DNA of 64,000 nucleotides from Candidatus Methylospira mobilis (GTDB lineage Bacteria; Pseudomonadota; Gammaproteobacteria; Methylococcales; Methylococcaceae). Shown piece after piece: positions 28,546-37,920 of this stretch (position 1 is its first letter; each line of letters starts with the position of its first letter). The stretch covers positions 3,101,389-3,165,388 of the forward strand of contig NZ_CP044205.1 of the NCBI RefSeq assembly GCF_009498235.1, read 5' to 3'. A program made the translations under genes and the position numbers. The notes below the pieces were generated by a model. That model saw nothing but the letters and a program-made list of their open reading frames with translations, was not told the origin of the DNA and searched no databases.

Positions 28546-29283
28546 TTAGGGCGTATACATGCCTCCATTGATATGCAGGGTTTCCCCGGTAATATAAGCC
28601 GCGTCATCCGAACACAGAAACGCCACGCCCGCAGCAATCTCGTCCGCCTGCCCCAAACGTCCCAGCGGGATATTTCCCAGCAAGGCGGTCTTGTGTTCCT
28701 CGGGAAGCGAACGCGTCATATCGGTATCGATAAAGCCGGGAGCTACGGTGTTGACCGTTACATTGCGCGACCCCAGCTCGCGCGCCAGGGAACGGGTGAA
28801 TCCGATAACGCCGGACTTGGCGGCGGCATAGTTGGCCTGTCCGGCATTGCCGGTGGAACCGACCACGGAAGTAATGCTGACGATGCGCCCCCAGCGCGCT
28901 TTCAGCATGCCTTTAAGACAGGCTTTGCTCATACGGAATACCGACGAAAGATTGGTCTGGATAATAGCTTCCCATTCCTCATCCTTCATGCGCATGACCA
29001 GATTATCGCGCGTTATTCCGGCATTATTTACCAGAATACCCGGCGCGCCAAAATCTTCCGTCACCGATTTGATGAAGCCTTCTATCGCTACGGCATCGCT
29101 CACATCCAAAACCCGCCCTTGCCCGGTAAAACCGGCCTCAGACCAAGCCTCGGATATGGCTACGGCGCCCGCATCGCTGGTGGCGGTGCCGATGACGGTA
29201 TGGCCCTGAGCCGCAAGCCGCACGGCTATCGCTCTGCCGATTCCGCGGCTGGCGCCGGTTACAATTGCGACATGACTAGCCAT
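28546..29283 (-). CDS. fabG: 3-oxoacyl-ACP reductase
   Basis: An NADPH-dependent short-chain reductase in fatty acid elongation. The 245-residue protein has TGASRGIG for cofactor binding, NNAGITRDNLVMRM, the catalytic Ser of SITSVVGSTGNAGQ with YAAAKSG, and the C-terminal INGGMY. The start overlaps the end of fabD by 8 bp, indicating coupled translation. Confidence 0.97.
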   Translation of the reverse strand: MASHVAIVTGASRGIGRAIAVRLAAQGHTVIGTATSDAGAVAISEAWSEAGFTGQGRVLDVSDAVAIEGFIKSVTEDFGAPGILVNNAGITRDNLVMRMKDEEWEAIIQTNLSSVFRMSKACLKGMLKARWGRIVSITSVVGSTGNAGQANYAAAKSGVIGFTRSLARELGSRNVTVNTVAPGFIDTDMTRSLPEEHKTALLGNIPLGRLGQADEIAAGVAFLCSDDAAYITGETLHINGGMYTP

Positions 29284-30229
29284 TTATCATCTCCAATACT
29301 TTCCTTAACGAATCAGGGCTATACAACGGCTCCGTCGGAACATCCGCCGCTATGCGTTTTCCAAGTCCCGTCAGCACCTTGCCGGGACCGCACTCGACAA
29401 AGCGGGTGACGCCACGGCTTGCCAGAACAGCAACTGTCTCGCTCCAGCGCACGGAACCGTGCAACTGCCCGGCCAGACGATCACGTATGGCATCAGCCTC
29501 CGTTTGCACGCTCACATCGACGTTATGCACAACGGAACACTGGGCGGTTGCCGCCATGATCGTAATTTTCTGCAGCCGTTGCAAAAATTGCTCGGCCGCT
29601 TTTGCCATCAACGGACAATGGGAAGGCACGCTGACCGGCAGCAAAACAGCCCGCTTGGCGCCGGCGCTCCTGGCCTTTTCTATGCACGTTTCCACAGCGG
29701 ATTTATGCCCGGCCACCACCACCTGTCCCGGCGAATTAAAATTCGCCGCCGTCACCACAGCGTCCGAGGTGGAAATTTGCCCGCATATCTCGACAACCTC
29801 GGCATCCTCCATGCCCAGTATGGCCGCCATTGCCCCCACACCACTGGGAACCGCATGCTGCATCAACTGCGCGCGTTCCCGCACCAGGCCGACCCCATCG
29901 GTAAAAGACAACGCGCCGCTACAAACCAGCGCTGCATATTCTCCCAGACTATGTCCCGCCATCCAGGCGGGCCTGAGCGGACTCGATTCGCACCAGACGC
30001 GCCACGCTGCAACATCGGCGACCAGCATTGCCGGTTGCGTATATTCCGTTTGATTTAATTGTTCGGACGGACCATCCGCCACCATCCGCCACAGATCGTA
30101 CCCCAGTACATCGGAAGCTTCCTGAAAAGTACCCGGTACTATCGGATGTTCGAGCGCCAGCTCCTGCAGCATGCCCACAGACTGCGAACCTTGGCCGGGA
30201 AAAATGAAGGCAAGACTTTTATCGTTCAT
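29276..30229 (-). CDS. fabD: Malonyl-CoA:ACP transacylase
   Basis: Transfers malonate from CoA to ACP. The 317-residue protein starts SLAFIFPGQGSQSVGML and has the nucleophile serine in MAGHSLGEYAALV, the arginine in VRERAQLMQ, and the histidine in PVSVPSHCPLM. It lies 35 bp after fabH and overlaps fabG by 8 bp. Confidence 0.97.
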   Translation of the reverse strand: MNDKSLAFIFPGQGSQSVGMLQELALEHPIVPGTFQEASDVLGYDLWRMVADGPSEQLNQTEYTQPAMLVADVAAWRVWCESSPLRPAWMAGHSLGEYAALVCSGALSFTDGVGLVRERAQLMQHAVPSGVGAMAAILGMEDAEVVEICGQISTSDAVVTAANFNSPGQVVVAGHKSAVETCIEKARSAGAKRAVLLPVSVPSHCPLMAKAAEQFLQRLQKITIMAATAQCSVVHNVDVSVQTEADAIRDRLAGQLHGSVRWSETVAVLASRGVTRFVECGPGKVLTGLGKRIAADVPTEPLYSPDSLRKVLEMING

Positions 30230-30264
30230 TTCGTAGCTTCATTGTACAACGTGACAATCGGAAT

Positions 30265-31230
30265 CTAGTAGCGGATCAGGGCCGAGCCCCATGCAAACCC
30301 GCCGCCAAAGGCCTCCATCAACACCACCTGATCGCGCTGTATGCGGCCGTCGCGTACCGCCTCGTTCAGCGCCAGCGGCACCGAAGCAGAAGAAGTGTTT
30401 CCCTGTTCCTCTATGGTGACGACAACGCGATCCATCGGCAGTTTCAGTTTTTTGGCGGTAGCGCTGATGATGCGGATGTTGGCCTGATGCGGAACCAGCC
30501 AATCGATATCATCCTGATTCATCTGGTTGGCGGCCAATGTTTCATCGACGATTTTTCCCAGCGTGTTGACGGCAATCTTGAATACTTCATTGCCGGACAT
30601 CCGGATCGCATCAGACGCGCCTGAGCAGCCAGCCGCCCCTCTGGAGTTGGGCAGGTAAAGCAAATCCTGATATTGCCCATCTGAATGAATATGTGTGCTC
30701 AGTATCCCCGGAGCTTCCGAAGCCTCCAGAACCACCGCTCCGGCGCCGTCTCCGAACAGGATACAGGTCGAGCGGTCGGACCAGTCGAGCAGTCGCGAAT
30801 TAATCTCGCTGCCTACAACCAGGGCGCGTCCGGCAAACCCGGTGCGTAAGTACTGGTCGGCGACGCTCAACGCAAAAATAAAGCCCGAACAGGCGGCTTG
30901 AACATCGAACGCCGCGCATTGCGCAATTCCCAAGCGATGTTGCAACAAGCAGGCCGTACTGGGAAAAATTCGGTCGGGAGAACTGGTCGCAACGATAATC
31001 AGATCGATATCACCGGCCTGTATACCCGCCATGTCTATCGCCTGACGCGCCGCATGTTCGGCCATACTGGAAGCCGTTTCATGGTCCGCGGCAATACGGC
31101 GGGAACGTATGCCGGTGCGCTCCATGATCCACTCGTCCGATGTATCCACGGTAGCGGCAATATGATCATTTGTACGAACGTGTGCAGGCAGGTAGCCCCC
31201 TGTTCCTGCAATACGCGCATACAAACTCAC
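30265..31230 (-). CDS. fabH: 3-oxoacyl-ACP synthase III (KAS III)
   Basis: Starts fatty acid synthesis by condensing acetyl-CoA with malonyl-ACP. The 321-residue protein has the catalytic Cys in [12 protein letters not shown], the His in [10 protein letters not shown], the Asn in [13 protein letters not shown], and [13 protein letters not shown] near the start. Its first codon overlaps the plsX stop by 4 bp. It is the first fab gene in the cluster. Confidence 0.97.
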   Translation of the reverse strand: MSLYARIAGTGGYLPAHVRTNDHIAATVDTSDEWIMERTGIRSRRIAADHETASSMAEHAARQAIDMAGIQAGDIDLIIVATSSPDRIFPSTACLLQHRLGIAQCAAFDVQAACSGFIFALSVADQYLRTGFAGRALVVGSEINSRLLDWSDRSTCILFGDGAGAVVLEASEAPGILSTHIHSDGQYQDLLYLPNSRGAAGCSGASDAIRMSGNEVFKIAVNTLGKIVDETLAANQMNQDDIDWLVPHQANIRIISATAKKLKLPMDRVVVTIEEQGNTSSASVPLALNEAVRDGRIQRDQVVLMEAFGGGFAWGSALIRY

Positions 31231-32261
31231 GCGAACTCTCCGCCGTTGGCTGCGATAATCTCGGCTACACGTTCTCCGATACGGTCGGGTACGGCTTTTT
31301 TGATCTCCTTCATCGCCACTTCGATGGCGCGCGCAAAAGCGATCCTGTCCGCATTGCCGTGACTTTTAACCACGATACCGCGCAAACCCAGCAAACTGGC
31401 GCCGTTGTATTGCCGCGGATCGAAGCGCTTGCCAAAAACCCGCAACGCAGGCAGTGCAATCAAGCCGGCAACCTTGGAAAACAGACTCTTCTTGAAGGTC
31501 TCCTTGAGACCCTGACTGATCATCTTGGCTACGCCTTCGCAGGTTTTGAGCGCTACATTCCCGACAAATCCGTCAGTTACCACGATATCCACATTACCGG
31601 TAAAAATGTCGTTGCCTTCGACAAAACCGACGAAATTGATATGGGATTCGGCTATCAAACGGGCGGCCTGCTTGACTTGCTCATTACCCTTGATTTCCTC
31701 CTCGCCGATATTCAGCAATCCGACGGTAGGATCGGGTATGTCTTCCACGGCTTTTACCAGTTCGTAGCCCATGATCGCGAACTGGCGCAAATGCTCCGCC
31801 GTACAATCCACATTGGCGCCCAGATCAAGCACATGCGTAAAGCCGTTCATCGAAGGAACCGATGCGATAATGGCGGGACGATCGATACCCGGTATCGTTT
31901 TAAGAACAAACTTGGCGATAGCCATCAAGGCGCCGGTGTTACCTGCGCTGACGCAAGCACCTGCGATGCCGTCCCGTACCAGATTGATAGCCACGCGCAT
32001 GGACGAATCCTTTTTCCCACGCAGAGCCTTGGAAGGAGATTCATGCATTTCCACCTGTTCGGAGGCGTGCATAATGGAACAGCGCGTTTCGTCGCTAAAA
32101 CCGGCTGATGCCAACTCACGCCTTAACGTGGCCTCATCTCCCACCAGAACCAGCCTTAATTCGCTGTGTCTGCGCAGCACATCCAGCGCCGCAGGGACGA
32201 CAACCTCAGGCCCATGATCACCGCCCATTGCATCCAGCGCAATAACCGGTACATTACTCAT
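31227..32261 (-). CDS. plsX: Phosphate acyltransferase PlsX
   Basis: Makes acyl-phosphate from acyl-ACP for membrane phospholipid synthesis. Start chosen at the ATG 32261 ([20 protein letters not shown]), which gives the family N-terminus; a longer frame adds 20 unlikely residues. Other marks: [41 protein letters not shown] and [18 protein letters not shown]. It lies between rpmF and fabH, as in E. coli. Confidence 0.96.
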   Translation of the reverse strand: MSNVPVIALDAMGGDHGPEVVVPAALDVLRRHSELRLVLVGDEATLRRELASAGFSDETRCSIMHASEQVEMHESPSKALRGKKDSSMRVAINLVRDGIAGACVSAGNTGALMAIAKFVLKTIPGIDRPAIIASVPSMNGFTHVLDLGANVDCTAEHLRQFAIMGYELVKAVEDIPDPTVGLLNIGEEEIKGNEQVKQAARLIAESHINFVGFVEGNDIFTGNVDIVVTDGFVGNVALKTCEGVAKMISQGLKETFKKSLFSKVAGLIALPALRVFGKRFDPRQYNGASLLGLRGIVVKSHGNADRIAFARAIEVAMKEIKKAVPDRIGERVAEIIAANGGEFA

Positions 32262-32364
32262 GCAACGTTCCCATGCATCAAAAACATTATTACTCGCAAT
32301 CCAAAATGTGCAGATTCTCAATCAATACCGCAGATACGCACCGGCGCGCACCGCCAGACGCAGC

Positions 32365-32562
32365 TTATTCGTCGCTTTCGTCGGCAACGGAAGCGACATC
32401 GACAATCTTACGCCCGCGATAGTAGCCGTCCGGACTGACGTGATGACGCAGATGCGTTTCGCCGGTAGTTGGTTCAATGGACAGAGCCTTTGCAGTCAAG
32501 GCATCATGAGCGCGACGCATACCGCGTCTGGAACGTGTTTTACGATTTTGTTGTACAGCCAT
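32365..32562 (-). CDS. rpmF: 50S ribosomal protein L32
   Basis: A 65-residue basic protein with the L32 opening [22 protein letters not shown] and the later [18 protein letters not shown]. It has no zinc cysteines, as is usual in many proteobacteria. Sits between yceD and plsX, the standard arrangement linking ribosome and lipid genes. Confidence 0.97.
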   Translation of the reverse strand: MAVQQNRKTRSRRGMRRAHDALTAKALSIEPTTGETHLRHHVSPDGYYRGRKIVDVASVADESDE

Positions 32563-32683
32563 GGAGAAACTCCTAAATAATATCTATTGTTTCAAGGAAG
32601 CACTGATATACGCAAAATCAGCAGACTTCCCACATGCAAAAAAAACCAATCCCGACCAGCGATCTTCCGACAAACCCGTTTAG

Positions 32684-33208
32684 TCAGCGCTTGGTTAACT
32701 TCGATAAAATGGCGAACGGATTTTCCCGCTCGGGTGACACCGGTTCAGACGTATTATTGCCTTTCTCAGACGTATTGCTGCCTTTCCACGACAGACTGCA
32801 GTCCTCATGCCTCGGTATCGCGGGGATCGAAAGCAGCAGTTCGTCTTGCGCAATGTCCCCCGGCCACATAACCTCGTGCTCTACCAGCAGGGGTTCGAAC
32901 TCATCCGGCAATCGTGCCGCTTCATCCAGGGAACTTACCAGCGCCAGTCTCACGCTGACGTCTACCGGCAGACGCAATATATCGAGACAGCACTGGCAGG
33001 TCAGCAGCAATTCGCTGGCGATATGCGCATCGACTATCCGGAAACGGCCATCCTTGAAAAAGGAAAGATCCAGATGAACCTCCCCCTGATTTGAGGCCAG
33101 CAAACCATCAAGGCGTGAAAACCTTGACAACGGAAGCACCCCAGCCATGCTACGGCCTTTATCCGCCAGCGCAACAGGGTCAATCAACTCAGGAAGAATC
33201 TCAACCAT
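32684..33208 (-). CDS. yceD: DUF177/YceD-family protein
   Basis: A 174-residue protein with the family core around the CQCCLDILRLPVDVSVRLALV motif and the EVMWPGDIAQDELLLSIPAIPRHE strand, ending NPFAILSKL. YceD-family proteins are linked to 23S rRNA accumulation, and the gene precedes rpmF in most proteobacteria. Near the C-terminus two KGxNTSE units come from a short tandem repeat (about 32745-32787) not seen in the E. coli protein as I recall it. It is the first gene of the long lipid operon. Confidence 0.9.
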   Translation of the reverse strand: MVEILPELIDPVALADKGRSMAGVLPLSRFSRLDGLLASNQGEVHLDLSFFKDGRFRIVDAHIASELLLTCQCCLDILRLPVDVSVRLALVSSLDEAARLPDEFEPLLVEHEVMWPGDIAQDELLLSIPAIPRHEDCSLSWKGSNTSEKGNNTSEPVSPERENPFAILSKLTKR

Positions 33209-33548
33209 AATCCGACAATTATAGCGATAAACTCATTAGGTTGTCAAAAATGTAGGTACTCGTCACCACAAAATCCAGCTGACAGCCGAATACAGACCCG
33301 TATCGAGCTGTTACAGCGAAACGCACAATCTTTCGAAACCGAAGCCCTAACCCACAAGCCCTGCGTCCCATTCCAGGAGCCGGCGTTTCCCCGGACTTTC
33401 CGCCGTCCCAGGAATTTTAACGCCTTACGAAGGGTAGCGCGTAATTTCTACCGGCCCGGCGAGTTTCGTCCGAAAATGCGGCCCGGCTCTTCCAAGCCGG
33501 ATGCTCACAAAGAATAACACTTTGATTTTTAAATAAATAAATCACAAA
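33209..33548. other. Intergenic region between yceD and the GGDEF-EAL gene
   Basis: About 340 bp without a supportable gene. It should contain the promoter of the yceD-rpmF-plsX-fab operon near its left side. I see no clear RNA or repeat. Confidence 0.4.
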
Positions 33549-36221
33549 CTAATGCAATATACGGTCCGTATTTCCCAAACCAACAACAAAATCATCAATT
33601 GGCGCCGGCTTACCGATATAATAGCCTTGGAATGCCATACAACCGCTTTCTTTAAGGAAAGCCAGTTGCGCTTCAGTCTCCACTCCTTCCGCGATCACGT
33701 TCAGACGAAAGTTGGTTGCCATATCGATTATAGTCTTTACCATCACGGCGTCATCAGGGTTCGACACCACGTCGCGCACAAAACTCCGGTCTATTTTAAT
33801 CTGATCGATAGGAAGCCGCTTCAAACAGGATAACGAAGAGTAGCCGGTTCCGAAGTCGTCCAGGGATAACCCGATCCCAAGCGCCTTGAGCGCTTGCATT
33901 TTTGCCACGACATCGGAAATATCATCCAGTATCACACCCTCAGTCAACTCGAGTTTCAGACGCGAAGGATCTATGCGGTGCTCCTGGATTGCAGACTGAA
34001 TGGACCCGACAAAATCAGGCATTCTGAATTGATGGGTGCTGACATTGACCGCCAGCAGTAAATTTTGCATCTTGATGTTCCTGCCCCACTCCGCCAATTG
34101 CCGGCATGCGCTATTAATTACCCAGCGGCCAATATCAAGAATCAGTAAACTTTCTTCCGCGACCGGAATGAATTGCGCAGGAGACATCATCCCGCGAACA
34201 GGATGCATCCAGCGGATCAAGGCCTCAGCGCCGAGAGGCATAAGGTTCTTATCGAGTTGAAGCTGGTAATATAGATGCAACTGCCCATCGGCTATGGAAC
34301 AGCGCAAGTCCCTTTCCAGCATGGCACGCTCCTCCACCGCCCGCTGCAAAACAGGATCATAGAACCGCACCGTATTCCGGCCGGCATTCTTGGCCTGATA
34401 CATGGCGAAGTCGGCATGCTTAAGCAAATCATCGACCGCCACCCTTTTACCGCAAAACAGGCATACACCTATGCTCGGCGAGCTGTGATGGACATGCTGC
34501 CCGATGCGATAAGGCACCGCCAGAGTCGAGCGAATTTTCTCTGCAATCCAGGCGACCTTTTGCGAGGCGTACACGGGGCTTAAACTGATTTTTTCGACCA
34601 GCACCACAAACTCATCCCCCCCAATCCTCGCCACGGTATCCACATCCCGCACACAGGGCTTGATGCGCTCAGCAACCTCGACCAGCATCAAATCACCGTA
34701 GTTATGGCCCAGAGTATCGTTCAGCAGCTTGAACTTATCCATATCGAGAAACAACACGGCGCCATATTGCTTGCTGCGCTCGGATACTGAAAGCGCGCGA
34801 TGAAAACGATCCAGCAGGAGACGGCGGTTTGGAAGCATGGTCAACGCGTCATAGAACGCCAGATTGCGAATTTCCTCCTCGTTTTGCTTGCGCTCGGTAA
34901 TATCGCTGAAAATGGCGACATATTCGGTCGTTTTCCCTTGCGCGTCTTTCACGGCGGTTATCGTCATCCATTTAGGATAGATTTCCCCGCTTTTACGCCT
35001 GTCCCAAACCTCGCCAGCCCAAGCGCCCTTATTCAGCAAGCTGCGCCACATCTCGGCATAAAACGCTTCATCGTGCCGCTCGGAGCTTAAAATACGGGGG
35101 TTTTTGCCTAACACTTCATGCGAAGCATATCCGGTGATTTTCTGGAAAGCCCGATTAACACGGAGAATATTGCCCTCGCTGTCGGTAACCAGGATGGCTT
35201 CATGGGTCTCGAATGTCGCGGCCGCGATGCGCAGCGCCTCTTCCGCGTTCTTTCGCTCGGTAATATCGTGAAGCGTGCAATGTGTGCGGACAAAATCTCC
35301 TCCCGCATCTCGCTGCACCGCTCCTGACAGCAGCACCGTTATCAAAGAACCATTTTTACACTTCAATTCCAGTTCTTTTGAGATGGCTCCATCGCACAGA
35401 AGGCCGGACAAAAACCCTGCACGAGCAAGACCGGCAGGATCAGGAAGCAAATCGCAAAAGGAGAGTTTGAGCAGTTCCTCACGACCATAGCCCAACATCA
35501 GGCACGAGCGGTCATTCACGTCAAGACATCGCCCCTTTTCATCCAGAGCCTGGTAGGCAACCGGGGAGTTCTCAAACAGCTCGCGGAAGCGCGTCTCGCT
35601 TTTTTGCAAAAGCGCCAAAGCGGATCGGGCCTGACGCTCGCTTTCCCGTAGCTTGTTCTCCACTTGTTTGCGTTCGGAAATATCCACCCCCGTTGGCAAC
35701 AGACCGATAATTTGGCCGCTATCATCGCATACCGGTGAAATCTTGAAATCGATAGGAACAAGATCGCCTCCCATCTTAACCACCGCGTCGTAACGCAGCG
35801 TCTGCCCCCGCCTGGCAGCGTCAATCGCATCGATTAATTGCAATTGAACCTTGCTGTCGTAAGACCACCATGGCGCGTCATAAAAAAACAGTCCAACCAC
35901 ATCCTCCCGTCGATACCCCGCACGCTCGAGCGGCGCCTTGTTGACCTCCAGAACTATGCCGCTGGTATCCAGCAAAGCGACATAGGCAAATAGATTATCG
36001 AGGATTTTTTTCAAACGCATCTCGTCACCCGCCAATGCGTTATGCGCTTCAGTGGTTTTTTTCAACTCCAGAGCATATCGCCGGCGATAGCGATGCATGG
36101 TCTCGATCAACAAGGACACGAAAGCGCCATCAAAAAGAAATACCAAATTCGGCCAAAAGCTGACCCGCAAACTTTCCAATGACAAGGAATAATAAGGGGG
36201 GGGTGAATATACAGGTGGCAA
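33549..36221 (-). CDS. PAS-GGDEF-EAL protein (main part of a frameshifted gene)
   Basis: The 890-residue frame holds three PAS/PAC domains (about 75-185, 205-325, 330-455), a GGDEF domain with an intact ARIGGDEFVVL active site, and an EAL domain with GAEALIRWMHP, LSLDDFGTGYSSL and IKIDRSF. Both cyclic-di-GMP synthesis and breakdown motifs look complete; which activity dominates is unknown. The frame begins at a weak TTG inside a membrane domain, and its true N-terminus is in another frame upstream (see the adjacent piece). A single-base change in a run of eight G (36196-36203) would join them. Confidence 0.88.
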   Translation of the reverse strand: MPPVYSPPPYYSLSLESLRVSFWPNLVFLFDGAFVSLLIETMHRYRRRYALELKKTTEAHNALAGDEMRLKKILDNLFAYVALLDTSGIVLEVNKAPLERAGYRREDVVGLFFYDAPWWSYDSKVQLQLIDAIDAARRGQTLRYDAVVKMGGDLVPIDFKISPVCDDSGQIIGLLPTGVDISERKQVENKLRESERQARSALALLQKSETRFRELFENSPVAYQALDEKGRCLDVNDRSCLMLGYGREELLKLSFCDLLPDPAGLARAGFLSGLLCDGAISKELELKCKNGSLITVLLSGAVQRDAGGDFVRTHCTLHDITERKNAEEALRIAAATFETHEAILVTDSEGNILRVNRAFQKITGYASHEVLGKNPRILSSERHDEAFYAEMWRSLLNKGAWAGEVWDRRKSGEIYPKWMTITAVKDAQGKTTEYVAIFSDITERKQNEEEIRNLAFYDALTMLPNRRLLLDRFHRALSVSERSKQYGAVLFLDMDKFKLLNDTLGHNYGDLMLVEVAERIKPCVRDVDTVARIGGDEFVVLVEKISLSPVYASQKVAWIAEKIRSTLAVPYRIGQHVHHSSPSIGVCLFCGKRVAVDDLLKHADFAMYQAKNAGRNTVRFYDPVLQRAVEERAMLERDLRCSIADGQLHLYYQLQLDKNLMPLGAEALIRWMHPVRGMMSPAQFIPVAEESLLILDIGRWVINSACRQLAEWGRNIKMQNLLLAVNVSTHQFRMPDFVGSIQSAIQEHRIDPSRLKLELTEGVILDDISDVVAKMQALKALGIGLSLDDFGTGYSSLSCLKRLPIDQIKIDRSFVRDVVSNPDDAVMVKTIIDMATNFRLNVIAEGVETEAQLAFLKESGCMAFQGYYIGKPAPIDDFVVGLGNTDRILH

Positions 36222-36477
36222 AACTCAAGCTGATCATCGTCGCCAACAGGCCCGTCTTGTATCCGCCGACAACAGCAGACAGCGTGACCGCCGGAAAAAA
36301 AGTCACGTATTGCAACCCTGCGTCGATCGGCGCAATAACCAGACGCAATACCAGGGCCAATCCCATCAGCAGCATGGAAAACAAATAGTGACAAACGCTG
36401 CCGCGCCTTTCGCAGGAAAAAAAAACAGTGAGGCGCCCTACCAGGTAACGAACAAAAGCTGTCAGTTTTTTCAGCAT
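36130..36477 (-). CDS. N-terminal DUF4118-like membrane part of the same gene
   Basis: This frame, starting MLKKLTAFVRYL at 36477, encodes three or four hydrophobic helices with LRLVIAPIDAGLQYVTFFPAVTLSAVVGGYKTG, the DUF4118-type sensor membrane domain. After ATCIFTPP it leaves the family pattern. If the G run at 36196-36203 were seven instead of eight, it would continue TPPYYSLSLES into the 890-residue PAS-GGDEF-EAL frame with perfect domain order. So the two frames are one gene, broken or switched here. A sequencing error is an equally simple explanation. Confidence 0.75.
   Translation of the reverse strand: MLKKLTAFVRYLVGRLTVFFSCERRGSVCHYLFSMLLMGLALVLRLVIAPIDAGLQYVTFFPAVTLSAVVGGYKTGLLATMISLSFATCIFTPPLLFLVIGKFAGQLLAEFGISF
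36196..36203 (-). other. G8 homopolymer at the frameshift
   Basis: Eight consecutive G on the plus strand (C8 in the gene). G7 gives an in-frame protein, G8 a truncated one. Such tracts are prone to slippage and also to sequencing error. Confidence 0.8.
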
Positions 36478-36780
36478 GGTTGCCCCCGCTTTGAGTCCAT
36501 AAACCGGTTTTTGAACCGGACTCATTAATTGAACAGCAATGAAGCACAAGTTTAGATTAATTGACACAATCCTGGGCGGCTGGCCCTGCCGTCAATACCC
36601 CCTCACCAACAGGACCAAACAACTCCTCGCCCGGATATCGGAGTTCATACCTGCATGCAGGACGAATCAACAACCAATGACGTGCAATATGCTTCTTAAG
36701 CCTTATAAAACTTCTTTTGGCGGCCAGCACATAGGTTTGAATGACCGGGGATGAGGATTATTATTAGTAGATTCTATAGC

Positions 36781-37038
36781 AGACCCTACCCAGGGCAATC
36801 GCGCTATGTCGATCAAAAAAAATCAATAACTTACGATAATGAAATTTTTAATTTGCTTGCTACGGAATGACTTTGCATTCTAATTGAGCTTAAAACGTCG
36901 TAATTTTTGAGATTAAATCTAAAAATTCGGCTTACTCATCATAAATAGCGAAACATTACAAGCGCAATGATTGCTACCAGTTTCTAAAAATCAATACGTT
37001 AGCGCTGCAACATAGCGCGATTGCCCTGAGACCCTACC
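36781..37038. mobile_element. 238-bp MITE with 19-bp inverted ends and a 10-bp target duplication
   Basis: Perfect terminal inverted repeats, CAGGGCAATCGCGCTATGT (36791-36809) and its reverse complement (37010-37028), enclose an AT-rich, non-coding core of about 200 bp. Directly outside both ends is the same 10-bp sequence AGACCCTACC (36781-36790 and 37029-37038), the expected target-site duplication. There is no transposase, so it must be moved in trans. A 10-bp duplication fits several IS families including IS4. It lies in the 550-bp gap upstream of rpmE. Confidence 0.85.
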
Positions 37039-37114
37039 AGAGTTGCTTGCGCAAACAACAAAACTCGGGTAGCATCACCGGTTTATCTTACTTTGTCGTC
37101 TTGAGAGGCCCGTA

Positions 37115-37318
37115 ATGAAGCCGGAAATTCACCCGCAATACAAGACTATTTCCGTTAACTGTAGTTGCGGAAATATTTTTGAGACCAAATCAACTACCTG
37201 CAAGAATCTGAACATCGAAGTCTGTGCCGCCTGCCATCCGTTTTATACCGGCAAGCAACGACTGGTCGATACCGCAGGACGCGTAGACAAATTCCGCCGC
37301 AAGTACAGTCGCGGCTGA
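37115..37318 (+). CDS. rpmE: 50S ribosomal protein L31, zinc-binding form
   Basis: A 67-residue protein with [46 protein letters not shown]. Four cysteines (C16, C18, C37, C40) mark the zinc-containing C+ form, which in many bacteria is exchanged for a zinc-free paralogue during zinc starvation. It stands alone. The MITE ends about 75 bp before its start and may have altered its promoter region. Confidence 0.96.
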   Translation: MKPEIHPQYKTISVNCSCGNIFETKSTTCKNLNIEVCAACHPFYTGKQRLVDTAGRVDKFRRKYSRG

Positions 37319-37920
37319 TCGCTGAAAAACCCATACGCCTATCGGATGCCCGAATTCAGTAACGGGCATCTGTACAACCGCGCGCCGTATCCATAACAGC
37401 GTAACAATCTTGGTTAAGCCGTTTATTTTAAACAAAAGCAGCCCTATCCTCGACGGCACTGCCGTTAAGCAGGATAAAAGCGTTCGCGATGAACTTATCG
37501 AACTACTCGCAGCCGACTAGTGCTTAATTGCATAAATAAGCGATATTGTATCCAGCTTTAAAGCTGATATATATCAAATGTATACATGATAATATTCTGC
37601 ACGCTTTCTAATGAAACCAGACACTAGTTCATGACTGGTTCGGAGCGAATCCATATAAAATAAATAAAGGGCGAACGGGTAAACGCTTAACTTGATGGCA
37701 TAATAACCCAACTGCGAGCCCTTGGCATCTTCTCGTCGCGGCTTCCAAGCCGGACCACACCCTAATTGGTCTAACCGGTTACGGCGCAAGCGTTGGCCCC
37801 CTATCATACACAAACACGCTTGAGCCACTCCAGCCCTGCTTTGGCGGGAGAAGGGGCCAGGTATTATTTACTTCGCGATTTGCAGGTAGTAACAGCGCCC
37901 TGTATTCCAACGCCATATCA
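37319..37920. other. Intergenic region between rpmE and the PBP gene
   Basis: About 600 bp. A perfect 8-bp stem, GATGCCCG/CGGGCATC (37345-37352 and 37363-37370), lies 27 bp after rpmE and could slow transcription, though no T run follows. A 60-codon open stretch ending at about 37520 (DKSVRDELIELLAAD) has no ATG and no family I recognise. Nothing else can be supported. Confidence 0.4.

Noticed and set aside
37380-37522. Sixty-codon open stretch after rpmE
   Set aside because: No start codon or ribosome binding site and no recognisable product; noted only as intergenic content.
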